Positions 8,327 through 17,458 of a stretch of 47,847 nucleotides of DNA are shown in pieces (position 1 is the first letter of the stretch; every line of letters starts with the position of its first letter). A program made the position numbers and the translations under genes. The DNA is from Flavobacteriales bacterium (GTDB taxonomy: Bacteria; Bacteroidota; Bacteroidia; Flavobacteriales; Flavobacteriaceae), in NCBI GenBank assembly GCA_027039975.1, contig JALWFE010000039.1:1-47847 (forward strand), read 5' to 3'. Under the pieces are notes generated by a model that saw only the letters and a list, made by a program, of their open reading frames with translations, had not been told where the DNA came from and did no database searches.

Positions 8327-10237
8327 CTACCGCAATCTGACTTTTTCAATTACTTCAAATGTATCGGGATTGACGACTTCCATATCGATATGTTGTCCTT
8401 CGACGGTAAACAACATCAAGGCGTGCAGGGTTGAGAATTTTTTGACATATTTTCGCCAAGGTGTATCTTCGAGTGCGTAATAAGGTGCCCCGGCACTACC
8501 GTTGGTGATTTGGATAAAAGGCCGTTTGAGTTTGATTTTATCGCCTGTCCAATCTTTGGGATAAATCTGGGCATTGTTATCTATTTTCAAACGGCTGTAA
8601 TTGTGTTCGTCACCGCAGAGTAAGGCGACAAATTTATCACTTTTATTGACCAAAATATCCAAAATTTCATCGCGGCGTTCTATAATTCCTTTATCGACGG
8701 GTTTTCCGGCAATATAAGGACGGATGTCATTATTTCCGTTGTACCACATATCATCATCCAAGTGGCCTGCATTGGGAAAAGCGGGAGTATGTACAGTAAC
8801 AAAAATATGGTCGATATCTTGGTCAGCTTCATATTTTTTAATGGTTTTTTTGAGCCAACGGAGTTGATTATCCATGATATAACCGTGCGGATTGCCGGAT
8901 GTAACAGGAATATCAGCAGTAGATGATGCATACCAATAATTGGAATTTAAGACAATCATTGCAACATTGCCGTAAGTGTAATCGTAAACGGTTTCTTTAT
9001 ACGGTGGAAAATCCACGGTTTTTTTGGAAGGGTCGTATTTACTGCCGTCTTCCGATTTTAAATCACTGACCGGCAAAGTAAAATTATCGGCAAAGGTTTT
9101 TTCGGCACTGTATTTATCGAATGGAAATTTATCGACAAAAAGATGACCGAAATAGAAGGAATTTCCTTTGTAGCCGGAACGTTTAAAGATGCGTTCCACC
9201 GATTCGTGATTGCCCATGGCAACATATACCGGGCGGTAATGCCAATAATTTCCGGCGGTGTGTTTCCAGTTGAGTAATTGTAAGTTTTGTTTATCGTTAC
9301 TACTGTTGTAGCCGGTTATCAAGTCGCCTGTAAATTGGAAAAAAGCGGCGTTGCGGTAACCCGCAAACATCATCATTTTCTTTAAAACATAGGCATTAAC
9401 TCCAAACAAATCACGTTCACCACCACCTTGTCCGGCGCGGCTGTCGGAAGCATAAGCAAAAGTAAATTTACTCCGGCAACCTTTTTTAGGAGCCGTTGTA
9501 AATTGATAAGTCTCTTTCCAATCGTCATACAAGAGCGTGTAATTGTAAGAAGTTTGCGGTTTTAAGCCGGTAATATTGATTTCGTGATTTTTTACCGGAA
9601 CTACATCCGAATACACCTGATCACCGATACGGATTTGCCCTATGACATTTTTGTTAGTCTTAAACGAAATAACCAGGTTGTTGTCAGTTACTTGATTGAC
9701 AAAAGGTCCTTCAATTAAAGAAATATCTTCTTGGAACCGCCCGTTTTTGTCTTTTTTGAGATTGAGACGCCCGTCGTAAATGATTTTTCCCTTTTCATTG
9801 ATATAGCGAAAACCGAGACGGACTTTGCCGGTTTGCTCCCAATTGATAAAATCGTATTTACCTTTCAAAATCGTAAAAGGTATCTCGACTTTGCCGTTTT
9901 TGACACTGACGGTTTTCTTAAAAAAGACCGGTCCGGGATATTTAACATTATCAACTTTTATCAAACCGTAGCTGATTTTTCCGTTGATTTTTTCGTTTTT
10001 AAAGTCCAATTCAATTCCTTTTTCAGTTCCTTTGACTACCGGTTCGGCAATGTTGCTATATGTATATATAGGATGCGATATCTCTTCGGGATGAAAAATT
10101 TTTTTATCAACTATACCCAAAACGCCTTTTTTGTATTTGATGTTAGAATAAGATTTCGGGACTTTTATCTTTTGAGCTTGTTGGTTAAAACCTAATAATA
10201 ATAGTAGCAGAACTGTCAAATGTCTATAAGTGTTCAT
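8327..10237 (-). CDS. Secreted calcineurin-like metallophosphoesterase (purple-acid-phosphatase-like)
   Basis: Predicted exported phosphoesterase with a binuclear metal centre. There is an N-terminal signal sequence (HLTVLLLLLLGFNQQAQ), a beta-rich N-terminal half with a fibronectin-like purple acid phosphatase module near residues 185-250 (ends TSYNYTLLYDDW), then the phosphoesterase domain: FAYASDSRAG, FFQFTGDLITG, YVAMGNHES, HIFVTVHTPAF and LLCGDEHNYS. The last motif has GDEH where the family usually has GHxH, so one metal ligand position is altered. At 636 residues it is a normal two-domain length. It is monocistronic, with a TAnnTTTG box 23 bp upstream. The substrate is not predictable. 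Confidence 0.88.
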   Translation of the reverse strand: MNTYRHLTVLLLLLLGFNQQAQKIKVPKSYSNIKYKKGVLGIVDKKIFHPEEISHPIYTYSNIAEPVVKGTEKGIELDFKNEKINGKISYGLIKVDNVKYPGPVFFKKTVSVKNGKVEIPFTILKGKYDFINWEQTGKVRLGFRYINEKGKIIYDGRLNLKKDKNGRFQEDISLIEGPFVNQVTDNNLVISFKTNKNVIGQIRIGDQVYSDVVPVKNHEINITGLKPQTSYNYTLLYDDWKETYQFTTAPKKGCRSKFTFAYASDSRAGQGGGERDLFGVNAYVLKKMMMFAGYRNAAFFQFTGDLITGYNSSNDKQNLQLLNWKHTAGNYWHYRPVYVAMGNHESVERIFKRSGYKGNSFYFGHLFVDKFPFDKYSAEKTFADNFTLPVSDLKSEDGSKYDPSKKTVDFPPYKETVYDYTYGNVAMIVLNSNYWYASSTADIPVTSGNPHGYIMDNQLRWLKKTIKKYEADQDIDHIFVTVHTPAFPNAGHLDDDMWYNGNNDIRPYIAGKPVDKGIIERRDEILDILVNKSDKFVALLCGDEHNYSRLKIDNNAQIYPKDWTGDKIKLKRPFIQITNGSAGAPYYALEDTPWRKYVKKFSTLHALMLFTVEGQHIDMEVVNPDTFEVIEKVRLR

Positions 10238-10259
10238 AGTGAATAAATTTTAAGTGATA

Positions 10260-10267
10260 CAAAAATA
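10260..10267 (-). promoter_or_regulatory. Putative -7 box of the metallophosphoesterase gene
   Basis: TATTTTTG on the minus strand, a perfect TAnnTTTG, 22 bp before the ATG at 10237. Confidence 0.5.
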
Positions 10268-10335
10268 AATCATTTTTATTTCATTATTTGAAAAATTTGC
10301 CTTAATTTCGTTTAATAATTAAAAAACGGAAAATT

Positions 10336-10542
10336 ATGATTGCTTACATAATGCCTTTGGGGGTTATCGGTCCACAACAGTTGATTTTGATAGCCATAAT
10401 CGTTCTGATATTGTTCGGGGGAAAGAAAATTCCCGAATTGATGGGCGGTATCGGTAAAGGAATAAAAGAATTTAAAAAAGCCACTTCGGATGATAATTCA
10501 GAGAAAGTGACAGACAAGACTGAAAAAAAAGAGCAAAATTAA
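10336..10542 (+). CDS. tatA: Sec-independent translocase subunit TatA/E
   Basis: Pore-forming subunit of the twin-arginine translocase, which exports folded proteins. The 68 residues have the diagnostic layout: a short N-terminus, one hydrophobic helix (QLILIAIIVLILFG), the FGxxKxPEL hinge (FGGKKIPEL), an amphipathic helix (GIGKGIKEFKKA) and a charged tail. An alternative start at residue 6 (MPLGVIG) would suit the family length equally well. An imperfect -7 box TAATTTCG is at 10303-10310. The stop codon sits in the loop of its own terminator. It faces the DUF4837/mltD/pgk gene group, a neighbourhood I recall from other Flavobacteriia. Confidence 0.94.
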   Translation: MIAYIMPLGVIGPQQLILIAIIVLILFGGKKIPELMGGIGKGIKEFKKATSDDNSEKVTDKTEKKEQN

Positions 10543-10555
10543 TTTTTTGCTCTTT
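10528..10555 (+). terminator. Intrinsic terminator overlapping the tatA stop codon
   Basis: AAAGAGCAAAA (10528-10538) pairs with TTTTGCTCTTT (10545-10555); the TAA stop is in the six-base loop. A T-rich tail follows on the plus strand and an A-run precedes it, so it can also serve the convergent DUF4837 gene. Confidence 0.75.
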
Positions 10556-10610
10556 AATTTTATTTATCATTTTGACAGAATACTCACAAGCAAGACGAAA
10601 AATATTATTT

Positions 10611-11588
10611 TTATTTGTCGCTGTCCTTTAATTTAATTGTTCTTAAAATTGCTTCCAATTGCACCATATAATCCCGTTTGTCAATAGCCGGTGCATAAAT
10701 AAAACCTTCACCCACTATTATTTTGTGATGTTTTCTATCTATAATGGAATAATTCACATAAGGACCGCCCATAAAATCGTTTTTCATATTCCAAAGCCCG
10801 CGGGTTTCAATGGCTTGCTTGCCATTGATGGTGGTCATCACTTGTGTGGGTGATAAATTATGCTCCGATTTCATATAAGTGCTATCCAAAGGACCGGGAA
10901 TATATTTTTTCCCGATGGAATCGCGGTAGTAAATCACCCGGTTGCCTTTTAAATCCTGTTCGTCTTTTATAGGAACACTGTATAGCAGAATATCCGCTTC
11001 ACCGTTTTTGACATCCCTGCGGAACCAAAAGAAATTTTTCTGATGATCGACTAATACGAAATAATCGGGAAGTTCGATGGTAATCCCCAGTTCTTTTTCA
11101 ATATCCGTATTGTCCCGTAATGCTTGACGGTGCAAATTTTGTAAATGTTCTATTTCAAATTTATTGAAGCGTTCAATTATTTCTTGTGAATGTTTGTAAA
11201 GCAATTTTTTAATTTCATCGTTGTTTTTGCCTTCCACTTCCACGATAAGTTGTGGTTTTGCAAATTTATCCCTGAAAAATCTGATTCCCGGCCGGTCGCC
11301 TTTTTTGATAATCAAGATATCGCGTATGGTTTTGAAAATATCAGTAAATAGATGCGGCGAAGCTTGGTGTAAGGTATATAGTGGCTCCGATTGAGGCAAA
11401 TCGGTAAATTCGGCGGCAAAATACTTGCGGATACTGTCTCCAACGGACTTTTTCCAGTCTTTATCGTCCATTATCACCAAAATATTATGAGTTTTTCCGG
11501 TTGATTCGGGTAAAATTTTTTGCCGGTCATTTTGACACGACCAAAAAATGTAACCGGATAATATGGTTAAAAAGATAAATTTTTTCAT
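10611..11588 (-). CDS. DUF4837 family lipoprotein
   Basis: Unknown function; the family is largely confined to Bacteroidota. The 325 residues start with a lipoprotein signal (ILSGYIFWSCQ, lipobox cysteine at residue 17), so it is probably anchored in a membrane facing the periplasm. Recognisable family text includes HNILVIMDDKDWKKSVGD, the FKTIRDILIIKKG and WNMKNDFMGGPYVNYSI regions. It lies downstream of mltD and pgk on the same strand, 196 bp from mltD, with a convergent tatA. The arrangement pgk-mltD-DUF4837 hints at a role near the cell envelope, but that is inference only. Confidence 0.85.
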   Translation of the reverse strand: MKKFIFLTILSGYIFWSCQNDRQKILPESTGKTHNILVIMDDKDWKKSVGDSIRKYFAAEFTDLPQSEPLYTLHQASPHLFTDIFKTIRDILIIKKGDRPGIRFFRDKFAKPQLIVEVEGKNNDEIKKLLYKHSQEIIERFNKFEIEHLQNLHRQALRDNTDIEKELGITIELPDYFVLVDHQKNFFWFRRDVKNGEADILLYSVPIKDEQDLKGNRVIYYRDSIGKKYIPGPLDSTYMKSEHNLSPTQVMTTINGKQAIETRGLWNMKNDFMGGPYVNYSIIDRKHHKIIVGEGFIYAPAIDKRDYMVQLEAILRTIKLKDSDK

Positions 11589-11784
11589 CTGTTTGTTGTT
11601 TTTTTAATCAAGGCCGGTTTCATACAATAGAATTGTTTTTATCAAAAGTCATTACAAAAATTATTCCTTAATTGTGCGGCAATTATTTTATTTGAAATTT
11701 TATTGGAAAAAGTCAAAAACATTGGAAGAGGTGCCGGATATTATTAACAGTTGAAAAGCATATAGACAAATTGTCTCACAAATA

Positions 11785-13401
11785 TTAGGATTTGTAGATT
11801 TTCAGGGTCATACCCGGTTTTAATTTGGAATGTTTTTTCAACCGGTTCCATTTCATAATTTCAGACAAACTGACATTATATTTTCTGGAAATATTCCAAA
11901 GCGTATCGCCTGGTTTGACTTTATATGTAATATATGTTCTTTTTCTTTTTCCGGTTTTTTTGGTTGATTTTACCGTTTTGGACTTGTTGTATGCTACGGG
12001 ATATCTTGAATAAATTTTTAATTTTTGACCGACTCTTAAACGATTGGAACGCAAGCCGTTGGTTCTTTTGATTTTTTTAACGGTCGTATGAAAACGTCTG
12101 GCGATACGTCCGAGATAATCTCCCGGACGCACGCGGTAAACAATATAATTGTTGAGTTTGTAAAATTTCGGCAGAGGTTTTTCCCTTTTGTTCAATTCTT
12201 TTTCGACCAATGCATATATCAGTGCTTCATTATTGACAAATATACCGATTAAATCCACAGGCAGTTTCAGGGTGTAAAACTTGTTTTCAACATAAGGGAT
12301 AATGTTTAATTTGTATTGCGGATTTAAAAATTCAAGTTCTTTTTCGTTGATTTTTAACAGTCTGGAAATTTGATTAAAGGTAATGGTATGTTTGACAACG
12401 ATAGTATCGGTTGCGATGTAATGATATGCCGGGTTGTCGGGAACAATGCCGTATTCCTTGGCATATTCGCCTAAAAACAAAGTAGCTTGAAACAGCGGAA
12501 CATATCCGGCGGTTTCCTGGGGCAAGTAAGGTCTGATATTCCAGTAATTGGTGTAACCGCCGGAGCGGCGAATAGCTTTGGTTACATTACCGGCACCGGA
12601 ATTGTAAGCCGCTAATACCAAGTTCCAATCGTGAAATACCTTGTATAAATCTTGCATATGTTTACAAGCGGCTTCGGTGGAACGGATAGGGTCAAAGCGT
12701 TCATCGACATAAGAATTGATTTCCAATCCGTATAATTTTCCGGTCGAGTACATAAATTGCCATAATCCACCGGCACCGGCTCTAGAAATTGCCCTCGGAT
12801 TTAAAGCCGATTCAACAATAGCCAAATATTTCATTTCCAACGGAATATTGTATTTGGCCAATTTTTCTTCAAATATCGGAAAATAATATTCGGCAATACC
12901 GAAAAGTTTTCCTAGACTTTTTTTACGGTGTTTCAAGAAAGCTTCAATGGTGCGGGCTAATGCCGGATGATAGACAATATCCAAGTGCGTTTTTTGGTTG
13001 AGTAAGTCCAATTGGCGTTTTAATTTCAAACTGTCCAAATGAGTGTCGGTAAATGTCAAACTGTCAATATTGATTTTCAAACTGTTGATGCTGTCAAACA
13101 ATTCTGGTTGGTAGTATTCTTTATACCAAAGACTGTCCATTCGTTTGATGTCGGGCAGGTCTTTTAGTACGACATTGTCGATGTTCAGTCCGGTAGTATC
13201 GATTGTGAGTTTAAATTGTTTTTTTCGGACGGTGTCAATAATAATTTTTTTAAATTGATTTCCGCTAATATCATTATGGGGTGATTGTCGGGTAATAGTG
13301 TCCGGTTGTATGGAAACGGATTTTTGCCGGTTTGCATTTTTGTTTTGAGCAAATACCGTAATAAAATTTAATAACAATATGTATAAATAAATCTTTTTCA
13401 T
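11785..13401 (-). CDS. MltD-like lytic transglycosylase with two LysM domains
   Basis: Periplasmic enzyme predicted to cleave the MurNAc-GlcNAc bond of peptidoglycan. Signal peptide at residues 1-18; an SLT domain spans about 165-310 with catalytic Glu197 in IVESALNP, then AGAGGLWQFM and LAAYNSGAGNV. Two LysM peptidoglycan-binding repeats are at about 419-465 and 490-536, each with the PGD signature (RVRPGDYL, KVKPGDTL), joined by a very basic linker (KSTKKTGKRKR). The length (538) is normal for the family in Flavobacteriia. It follows pgk by 7 bp and is probably cotranscribed. Confidence 0.93.
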   Translation of the reverse strand: MKKIYLYILLLNFITVFAQNKNANRQKSVSIQPDTITRQSPHNDISGNQFKKIIIDTVRKKQFKLTIDTTGLNIDNVVLKDLPDIKRMDSLWYKEYYQPELFDSINSLKINIDSLTFTDTHLDSLKLKRQLDLLNQKTHLDIVYHPALARTIEAFLKHRKKSLGKLFGIAEYYFPIFEEKLAKYNIPLEMKYLAIVESALNPRAISRAGAGGLWQFMYSTGKLYGLEINSYVDERFDPIRSTEAACKHMQDLYKVFHDWNLVLAAYNSGAGNVTKAIRRSGGYTNYWNIRPYLPQETAGYVPLFQATLFLGEYAKEYGIVPDNPAYHYIATDTIVVKHTITFNQISRLLKINEKELEFLNPQYKLNIIPYVENKFYTLKLPVDLIGIFVNNEALIYALVEKELNKREKPLPKFYKLNNYIVYRVRPGDYLGRIARRFHTTVKKIKRTNGLRSNRLRVGQKLKIYSRYPVAYNKSKTVKSTKKTGKRKRTYITYKVKPGDTLWNISRKYNVSLSEIMKWNRLKKHSKLKPGMTLKIYKS

Positions 13402-13408
13402 CTATAAT

Positions 13409-14602
13409 CTATTCGGATAATGCGGCAATACCGGGCAGTTTTTTGCCTTCCAGCATTTCCAACAAAGCACCACCGCCTGTTGATATATAACTGATTTTGT
13501 CTGTTAATCTTAATTTTTTGACAGCGGCAACCGAGTCACCGCCACCTACCAATGAATAAGCACCGTTCCCGGAAGCTTTACCAATCGATAAACCTATTTG
13601 TTCCGTACCTTTGGCAAAATTGTCAAATTCAAAAACACCCGCAGGACCGTTCCAAATGATAGTTTTGGAGTTTTGAATGATTTTATCGATTAATTTACGG
13701 GTTTCGGGTCCGATATCCAAACCTTGCCAACCGTCCGGAATGTTTTGTGCATCCACTATTTTGGTTTGGGCATCGTTTGAAAATTTGTCGGCAATAACGA
13801 CATCGACCGGTAAAATAATTTTAACCCCCTTGGCTTTTGCTTCCTCCAAAATTCTTTTGGCTAATTCCAATTTATCATCTTCAACGAGAGAATTGCCGGT
13901 TTTATTGCCGAGTGCTTTTAAAAAAGTAAAAGTCATACCACCAACGATTATCAAATTGTCCACTTTGTTAAGCAGGTTTTCAATTACTCCGATTTTACTG
14001 GACACTTTTGCACCGCCGATAATGGCAGTCACGGGTTTTTGACCTTCATCTAAGGCTTTGCGGATGCTGGTAATTTCTTTTTCGAGTAATAAACCGGGTG
14101 CTTTGTGTTCTTTGTCAAAAAAACGGGCTATAACGGCTGTGGAGGCATGTGCCCGGTGGGCTGTTCCGAAAGCATCGTTGATATAATAATCGGCACCTAT
14201 ATCCGCCAAAGCCTTGGCAAAATTTTCATCCCCTTGTTTTTCACCGGGATAAAAACGGAGGTTTTCGAGTAATAATACTTCTCCCGGTTTTAATCCCGCT
14301 ACGGCTTTTTTGACCTTTTCGCCTGTACAGTCATCGACAAAACGGACTTTCCGGCCCAGAACTTTTTCTACTTCCGGAACAATGTGCCTTAATGAAAATT
14401 TATCATCTTTCCCTTTCGGCCGTCCTAAATGAGACATTAAAATAACACTGCCGCCGTCATTTAAAATCTTTTCAATGGTCGGTTTGGCCGCTTGGATTCT
14501 GGTATTGTCCGTAACTTGTAATGCATCATTGAGCGGCACGTTAAAATCCACACGGATTAAAGTTTTTTTATTTTTAAAATTGAGGTCTTTTAATGTTTTC
14601 AT
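13409..14602 (-). CDS. pgk: Phosphoglycerate kinase
   Basis: Glycolytic enzyme that transfers phosphate from 1,3-bisphosphoglycerate to ADP. The 397 residues carry the signature RVDFNVPLND (17-26), the substrate-binding SHLGRPKG, LLENLRFYPGE, the hinge-region IGGAKVSSKIGVIENLL, and the nucleotide-site GPAGVFEF and GGGDSVAAV. Full length, no anomalies. A TAnnTTTG box 26 bp upstream lies between pgk and the ppiD terminator, so pgk starts its own transcription unit and carries mltD with it. Confidence 0.98.
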   Translation of the reverse strand: MKTLKDLNFKNKKTLIRVDFNVPLNDALQVTDNTRIQAAKPTIEKILNDGGSVILMSHLGRPKGKDDKFSLRHIVPEVEKVLGRKVRFVDDCTGEKVKKAVAGLKPGEVLLLENLRFYPGEKQGDENFAKALADIGADYYINDAFGTAHRAHASTAVIARFFDKEHKAPGLLLEKEITSIRKALDEGQKPVTAIIGGAKVSSKIGVIENLLNKVDNLIIVGGMTFTFLKALGNKTGNSLVEDDKLELAKRILEEAKAKGVKIILPVDVVIADKFSNDAQTKIVDAQNIPDGWQGLDIGPETRKLIDKIIQNSKTIIWNGPAGVFEFDNFAKGTEQIGLSIGKASGNGAYSLVGGGDSVAAVKKLRLTDKISYISTGGGALLEMLEGKKLPGIAALSE

Positions 14603-14628
14603 AAAGATTGGAAAATATTCGTTTCATA

Positions 14629-14636
14629 CAAAAATA
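14629..14636 (-). promoter_or_regulatory. Putative -7 box of the pgk-mltD unit
   Basis: TATTTTTG on the minus strand, a perfect TAnnTTTG, between the ppiD terminator and the pgk start; predicted leader about 20 nt. Confidence 0.6.
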
Positions 14637-14651
14637 CAATTTTTTTATAAA

Positions 14652-14682
14652 AAAAGCCCGCTATCAAAAATAGCGGACTTTT
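14652..14682 (-). terminator. Intrinsic terminator of ppiD
   Basis: Arms 14652-14664 and 14670-14682 form a 13-bp stem with one mismatch (GCCCGCTAT against ATAGCGGAC). On the minus strand it is followed by a long T-run. It separates ppiD from pgk. Confidence 0.85.
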
Positions 14683-14699
14683 AATATACCTTTGAATTT

Positions 14700-16838
14700 T
14701 TATTTGTAAAATTTATTTCTGTAATCTTCAATTTCCGCTTTGTCTTTTAAAGCTTTTACAACTTCACGTTCCACACTTTTTGATTTTTCTTTCTTTATTT
14801 TTTCAACATAAGGAAGGTAGTTTTTGATGTCCGGTGCTATATCGATTTTAATTGTTTTAACCACATAAACGGCTTTGTTTCCTTCGATAGGTTGTTTTGA
14901 AAAATCTCCCGGTTTTAAAGCAAAAGCCGTGGCAACGACTACCGGTTCTTTACCGAATCCGGGAATATACGGATTTTTCATTCTGACACCTGTTGCCGTG
15001 CCTGTTCTAGCTTTGGCGTTTTTGGTCATTTCTTCAAAAGTGTTTCCTTTGAATTTAGCCTTGATGATTTCCGCTTTCTTTTGTTTTATCAAAACAGGTT
15101 TTACCAAAACGGATGCATCTTCTGGTGACATCAGTCCTTTTTTTTGAATACCGGTTACATATACAATTAAGTGCCCTTTTTCGGTATCAAATTTGGCAAC
15201 ATCACCTACCTTGCGATCATCTTCGTAAAGCCAACTGATAACGTTTCTGTTTTGTCCGACACCGGGAATTCGGTCCTCGTAACGTCCGATTTTTTTAACG
15301 GGTTTGGATTCATATCCTTTGGATTTGGACAAAGCGTAAAAATCTTTCGTATTGAGAGCTTCGCTGGCAAATTTAGCGGCTTTGGCAAATGTTTCATTTT
15401 CTGTTTCCGTGCTTGGAACAACATTTCTAACAATTGAAATCATCTTGACAGCTTTTTTGGGCTTGCTCAAATCATCTATTTTAACGATATGAAAACCGAA
15501 AGGCGTTTCCACCAAACCTATTTGTCCTTTTTGACCGTTAAATACAAAATCACTGAATTCTTTAACCATTTGCTCTTGTGTAAACCAGCCTAAATCTCCA
15601 CCTTTTGTTTTGGTAGGACCATCGGATAATTTTTTAGCATAATCGGCAAATTTTCCGGAATTTCTTTTAACGATTTTATAAATGCTGTCGGCTTTCTTTT
15701 TAGCGGCTTCTTTGTCACGCGTAATGTCGGGATTGGCTCGCATCGCACCTTTGTAAGCTATCAATATATGTGAAGCTTTGGCAGAATCAGGTGCTACTTT
15801 GGTGTCTAAAATTTTTGATAAATAAATTTGTTTTTTCATCTCATAAGGACCGAAAATATCGCCTTTGTTTAGTTTAATAAGTGTATCGGCATATTTAACG
15901 GGCAATTTATATTTAAAATACCAACGGGCTTGTTGTTTGACATCCGAATATTTATTGGCAAATGCAACAGGATCATCGGTATTTTTAAAACCTTTTTCGA
16001 TTTTTTTGTGGTCAGGTGCTTTTTCGTCATATACTTCTTTGTCTTCTATCAAATTTTTCAGTTCGTCTTTAATTTTTTGTTTGTCCTTCTCGGAAGGTTC
16101 CAAAGGAATAAAAACATATTCGATACTGCGGTTTTCTTCCGTTTGATATTTTTCAGGATGTTTTTTGATGTAAGCCAAAATGTCGTCCTTAGTGACATTA
16201 ACCAATGAATCCGGTACGGTTGTATAGGGAACGGCTCCATATTTAAAGTCAACGGCATCATTTTCAAAATGATACAACCATTCGCCTTCTTTTATAGTAG
16301 GGTTGATAGACGATTTTACCAAATCCATATAGATTTTTTTCTTTTCGGCTTCAATCAGCGAATTTTCAAAATTTTTCCATTGGGCAAATACCTCGGGATT
16401 CCTGTCTTTATTTTGATAAATTTGATCGATATAATCGGCCAAACGGTTTTCATCAAAGACACCTTGTTGATTGGTAAACGCTTGCTGAATAGACGGGTTC
16501 TTCATAACCAATTCCCTGACACGGTCCTGTCCGACATCGATACCGAGTTTTTCGTATTCGTTGTTTAAAACAGCTTCATCCACCATTTGATTCCAAACCG
16601 TATTGACGGCTTGCATTTGTGAGAAATTACGGGCTTGTTTTTGCATCAATGCAACCCGCTTTTGAAATTCGTCGCGCGGTATTTCCCGTCCGTCAACTTC
16701 TCCTATCACATTGACATCGCCTTTGCCTAATGAGGATGAGTTTTTAATCAATCCTTGAATAATAAAAGCAAATAAGGCCAATGCTATAAGCCCGATTAAT
16801 ATCCCTGATCTCTTTTGAATTTGTCCTAATATTGCCAT
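14700..16838 (-). CDS. PpiD-like periplasmic peptidyl-prolyl isomerase (parvulin/SurA-like)
   Basis: Membrane-anchored folding factor for exported proteins. Residues 11-30 form a single transmembrane anchor (GILIGLIALALFAFIIQGLI). A SurA-type N-terminal chaperone domain follows (EVDGREIPRDEFQKRVALM...). A parvulin rotamase domain spans about 355-455, from KASHILIAYKG to GGDLGWFTQEQMVKEF and ETPFGFHIVKIDD. The C-terminal region resembles a second, degenerate rotamase-like segment. At 712 residues it is the normal size for the Bacteroidota family. Its own terminator follows, so it is monocistronic. Confidence 0.93.
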   Translation of the reverse strand: MAILGQIQKRSGILIGLIALALFAFIIQGLIKNSSSLGKGDVNVIGEVDGREIPRDEFQKRVALMQKQARNFSQMQAVNTVWNQMVDEAVLNNEYEKLGIDVGQDRVRELVMKNPSIQQAFTNQQGVFDENRLADYIDQIYQNKDRNPEVFAQWKNFENSLIEAEKKKIYMDLVKSSINPTIKEGEWLYHFENDAVDFKYGAVPYTTVPDSLVNVTKDDILAYIKKHPEKYQTEENRSIEYVFIPLEPSEKDKQKIKDELKNLIEDKEVYDEKAPDHKKIEKGFKNTDDPVAFANKYSDVKQQARWYFKYKLPVKYADTLIKLNKGDIFGPYEMKKQIYLSKILDTKVAPDSAKASHILIAYKGAMRANPDITRDKEAAKKKADSIYKIVKRNSGKFADYAKKLSDGPTKTKGGDLGWFTQEQMVKEFSDFVFNGQKGQIGLVETPFGFHIVKIDDLSKPKKAVKMISIVRNVVPSTETENETFAKAAKFASEALNTKDFYALSKSKGYESKPVKKIGRYEDRIPGVGQNRNVISWLYEDDRKVGDVAKFDTEKGHLIVYVTGIQKKGLMSPEDASVLVKPVLIKQKKAEIIKAKFKGNTFEEMTKNAKARTGTATGVRMKNPYIPGFGKEPVVVATAFALKPGDFSKQPIEGNKAVYVVKTIKIDIAPDIKNYLPYVEKIKKEKSKSVEREVVKALKDKAEIEDYRNKFYK

Positions 16839-16844
16839 CTTCTA

Positions 16845-16852
16845 CAAATTTA
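16845..16852 (-). promoter_or_regulatory. Putative -7 box of ppiD
   Basis: TAAATTTG on the minus strand, perfect TAnnTTTG, only 6 bp before the ATG at 16838. As for the box at 6060, use of it would give an almost leaderless transcript. Confidence 0.4.
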
Positions 16853-17057
16853 TTTTAGTATTTTACATTAGTTTGCGAAGTTACAAACTTTTATCAAAAA
16901 AGAAAATTTTTAAGGGATAATTTTTATAGCGGGAACTTTCTAAGCATTTTAATTCTAAAAATTTGAATTTAATAAGACCATATAAGTCAATTAAACACGC
17001 AAGAGAAAAAAATTTATATGAACTTTTGTGCCTTATGTGGTTCAATAAAAAAACTGA

Positions 17058-17089
17058 CACTTCCACAAGCTCAGTAACCTACTTCTCAT
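17058..17089 (-). repeat. Partial GGTTACTGAG...GAAGTG module joined to the octamer array
   Basis: Read on the minus strand, the array runs into AGAAGTAGGTTACTGAGC and ends GGAAGTG, the same junction as at 8203-8311. The rest of 16853-17057 shows no gene or other recognisable element. Confidence 0.6.
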
Positions 17090-17329
17090 TTCCTCAATTC
17101 CTCACTTCCTCAATTCCTCACTTCCTCAATTCTTCATTTCCTCATTTCCTCATTTCCTCACTTCCTCATTTCCTCACTTCCTCACTTCCTCACTTCCTCA
17201 ATTCCTCACTTCCTCATTTCCTCACTTCCTCAATTCCTCAATTCCTCACTTCCTCACTTCCTCACTTCCTCACTTCCTCATTTCCTCATTCCCTCAATTC
17301 CTCATTTCCTCATTTCCTCAATTCCTCAA
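17090..17329 (+). repeat. Tandem octamer array, 30 units of TTCCTCAN
   Basis: Exactly 30 contiguous 8-bp units (240 bp). The heptamer TTCCTCA is intact in 28 units; the exceptions are unit 6 (TTCTTCA) and unit 26 (TCCCTCA). The eighth base varies freely: 9 A, 12 C, 9 T and no G. Translating it gives serine/proline/phenylalanine/histidine-rich nonsense in all frames, so I do not treat it as coding. Two further units lie at 17402-17417, just before the trmD promoter box. The same octamer, inverted, is at 32830-32885 and 33056-33111. Confidence 0.95.
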
Positions 17330-17427
17330 TTTAAAAGCAGGAATATATTTTGAAGCACAAAATATCCATTAGACAACAAAATATGCTACGAAACGAAACA
17401 ATTCCTCAATTCCTCAGTAATAAATAC

Positions 17428-17435
17428 TAAATTTG
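17428..17435 (+). promoter_or_regulatory. Putative -7 box of trmD
   Basis: TAAATTTG, perfect TAnnTTTG, 23 bp before the trmD ATG. The region where the -33 element should be is occupied by two octamer units (17402-17417). Confidence 0.5.
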
Positions 17436-17458
17436 CAATAGAATAAATAACACTTACT

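Noticed and set aside
17090-17329. CRISPR array
   Set aside because: Units are contiguous 8-mers with no unique spacers, and there are no cas genes in the window.
16963-17334. Open frame of about 120 codons rich in Ser, Pro, Phe and His
   Set aside because: It is a translation of the 8-bp array (period three units, eight residues) with no plausible signal or start; an 8-bp unit is equally open in other frames.
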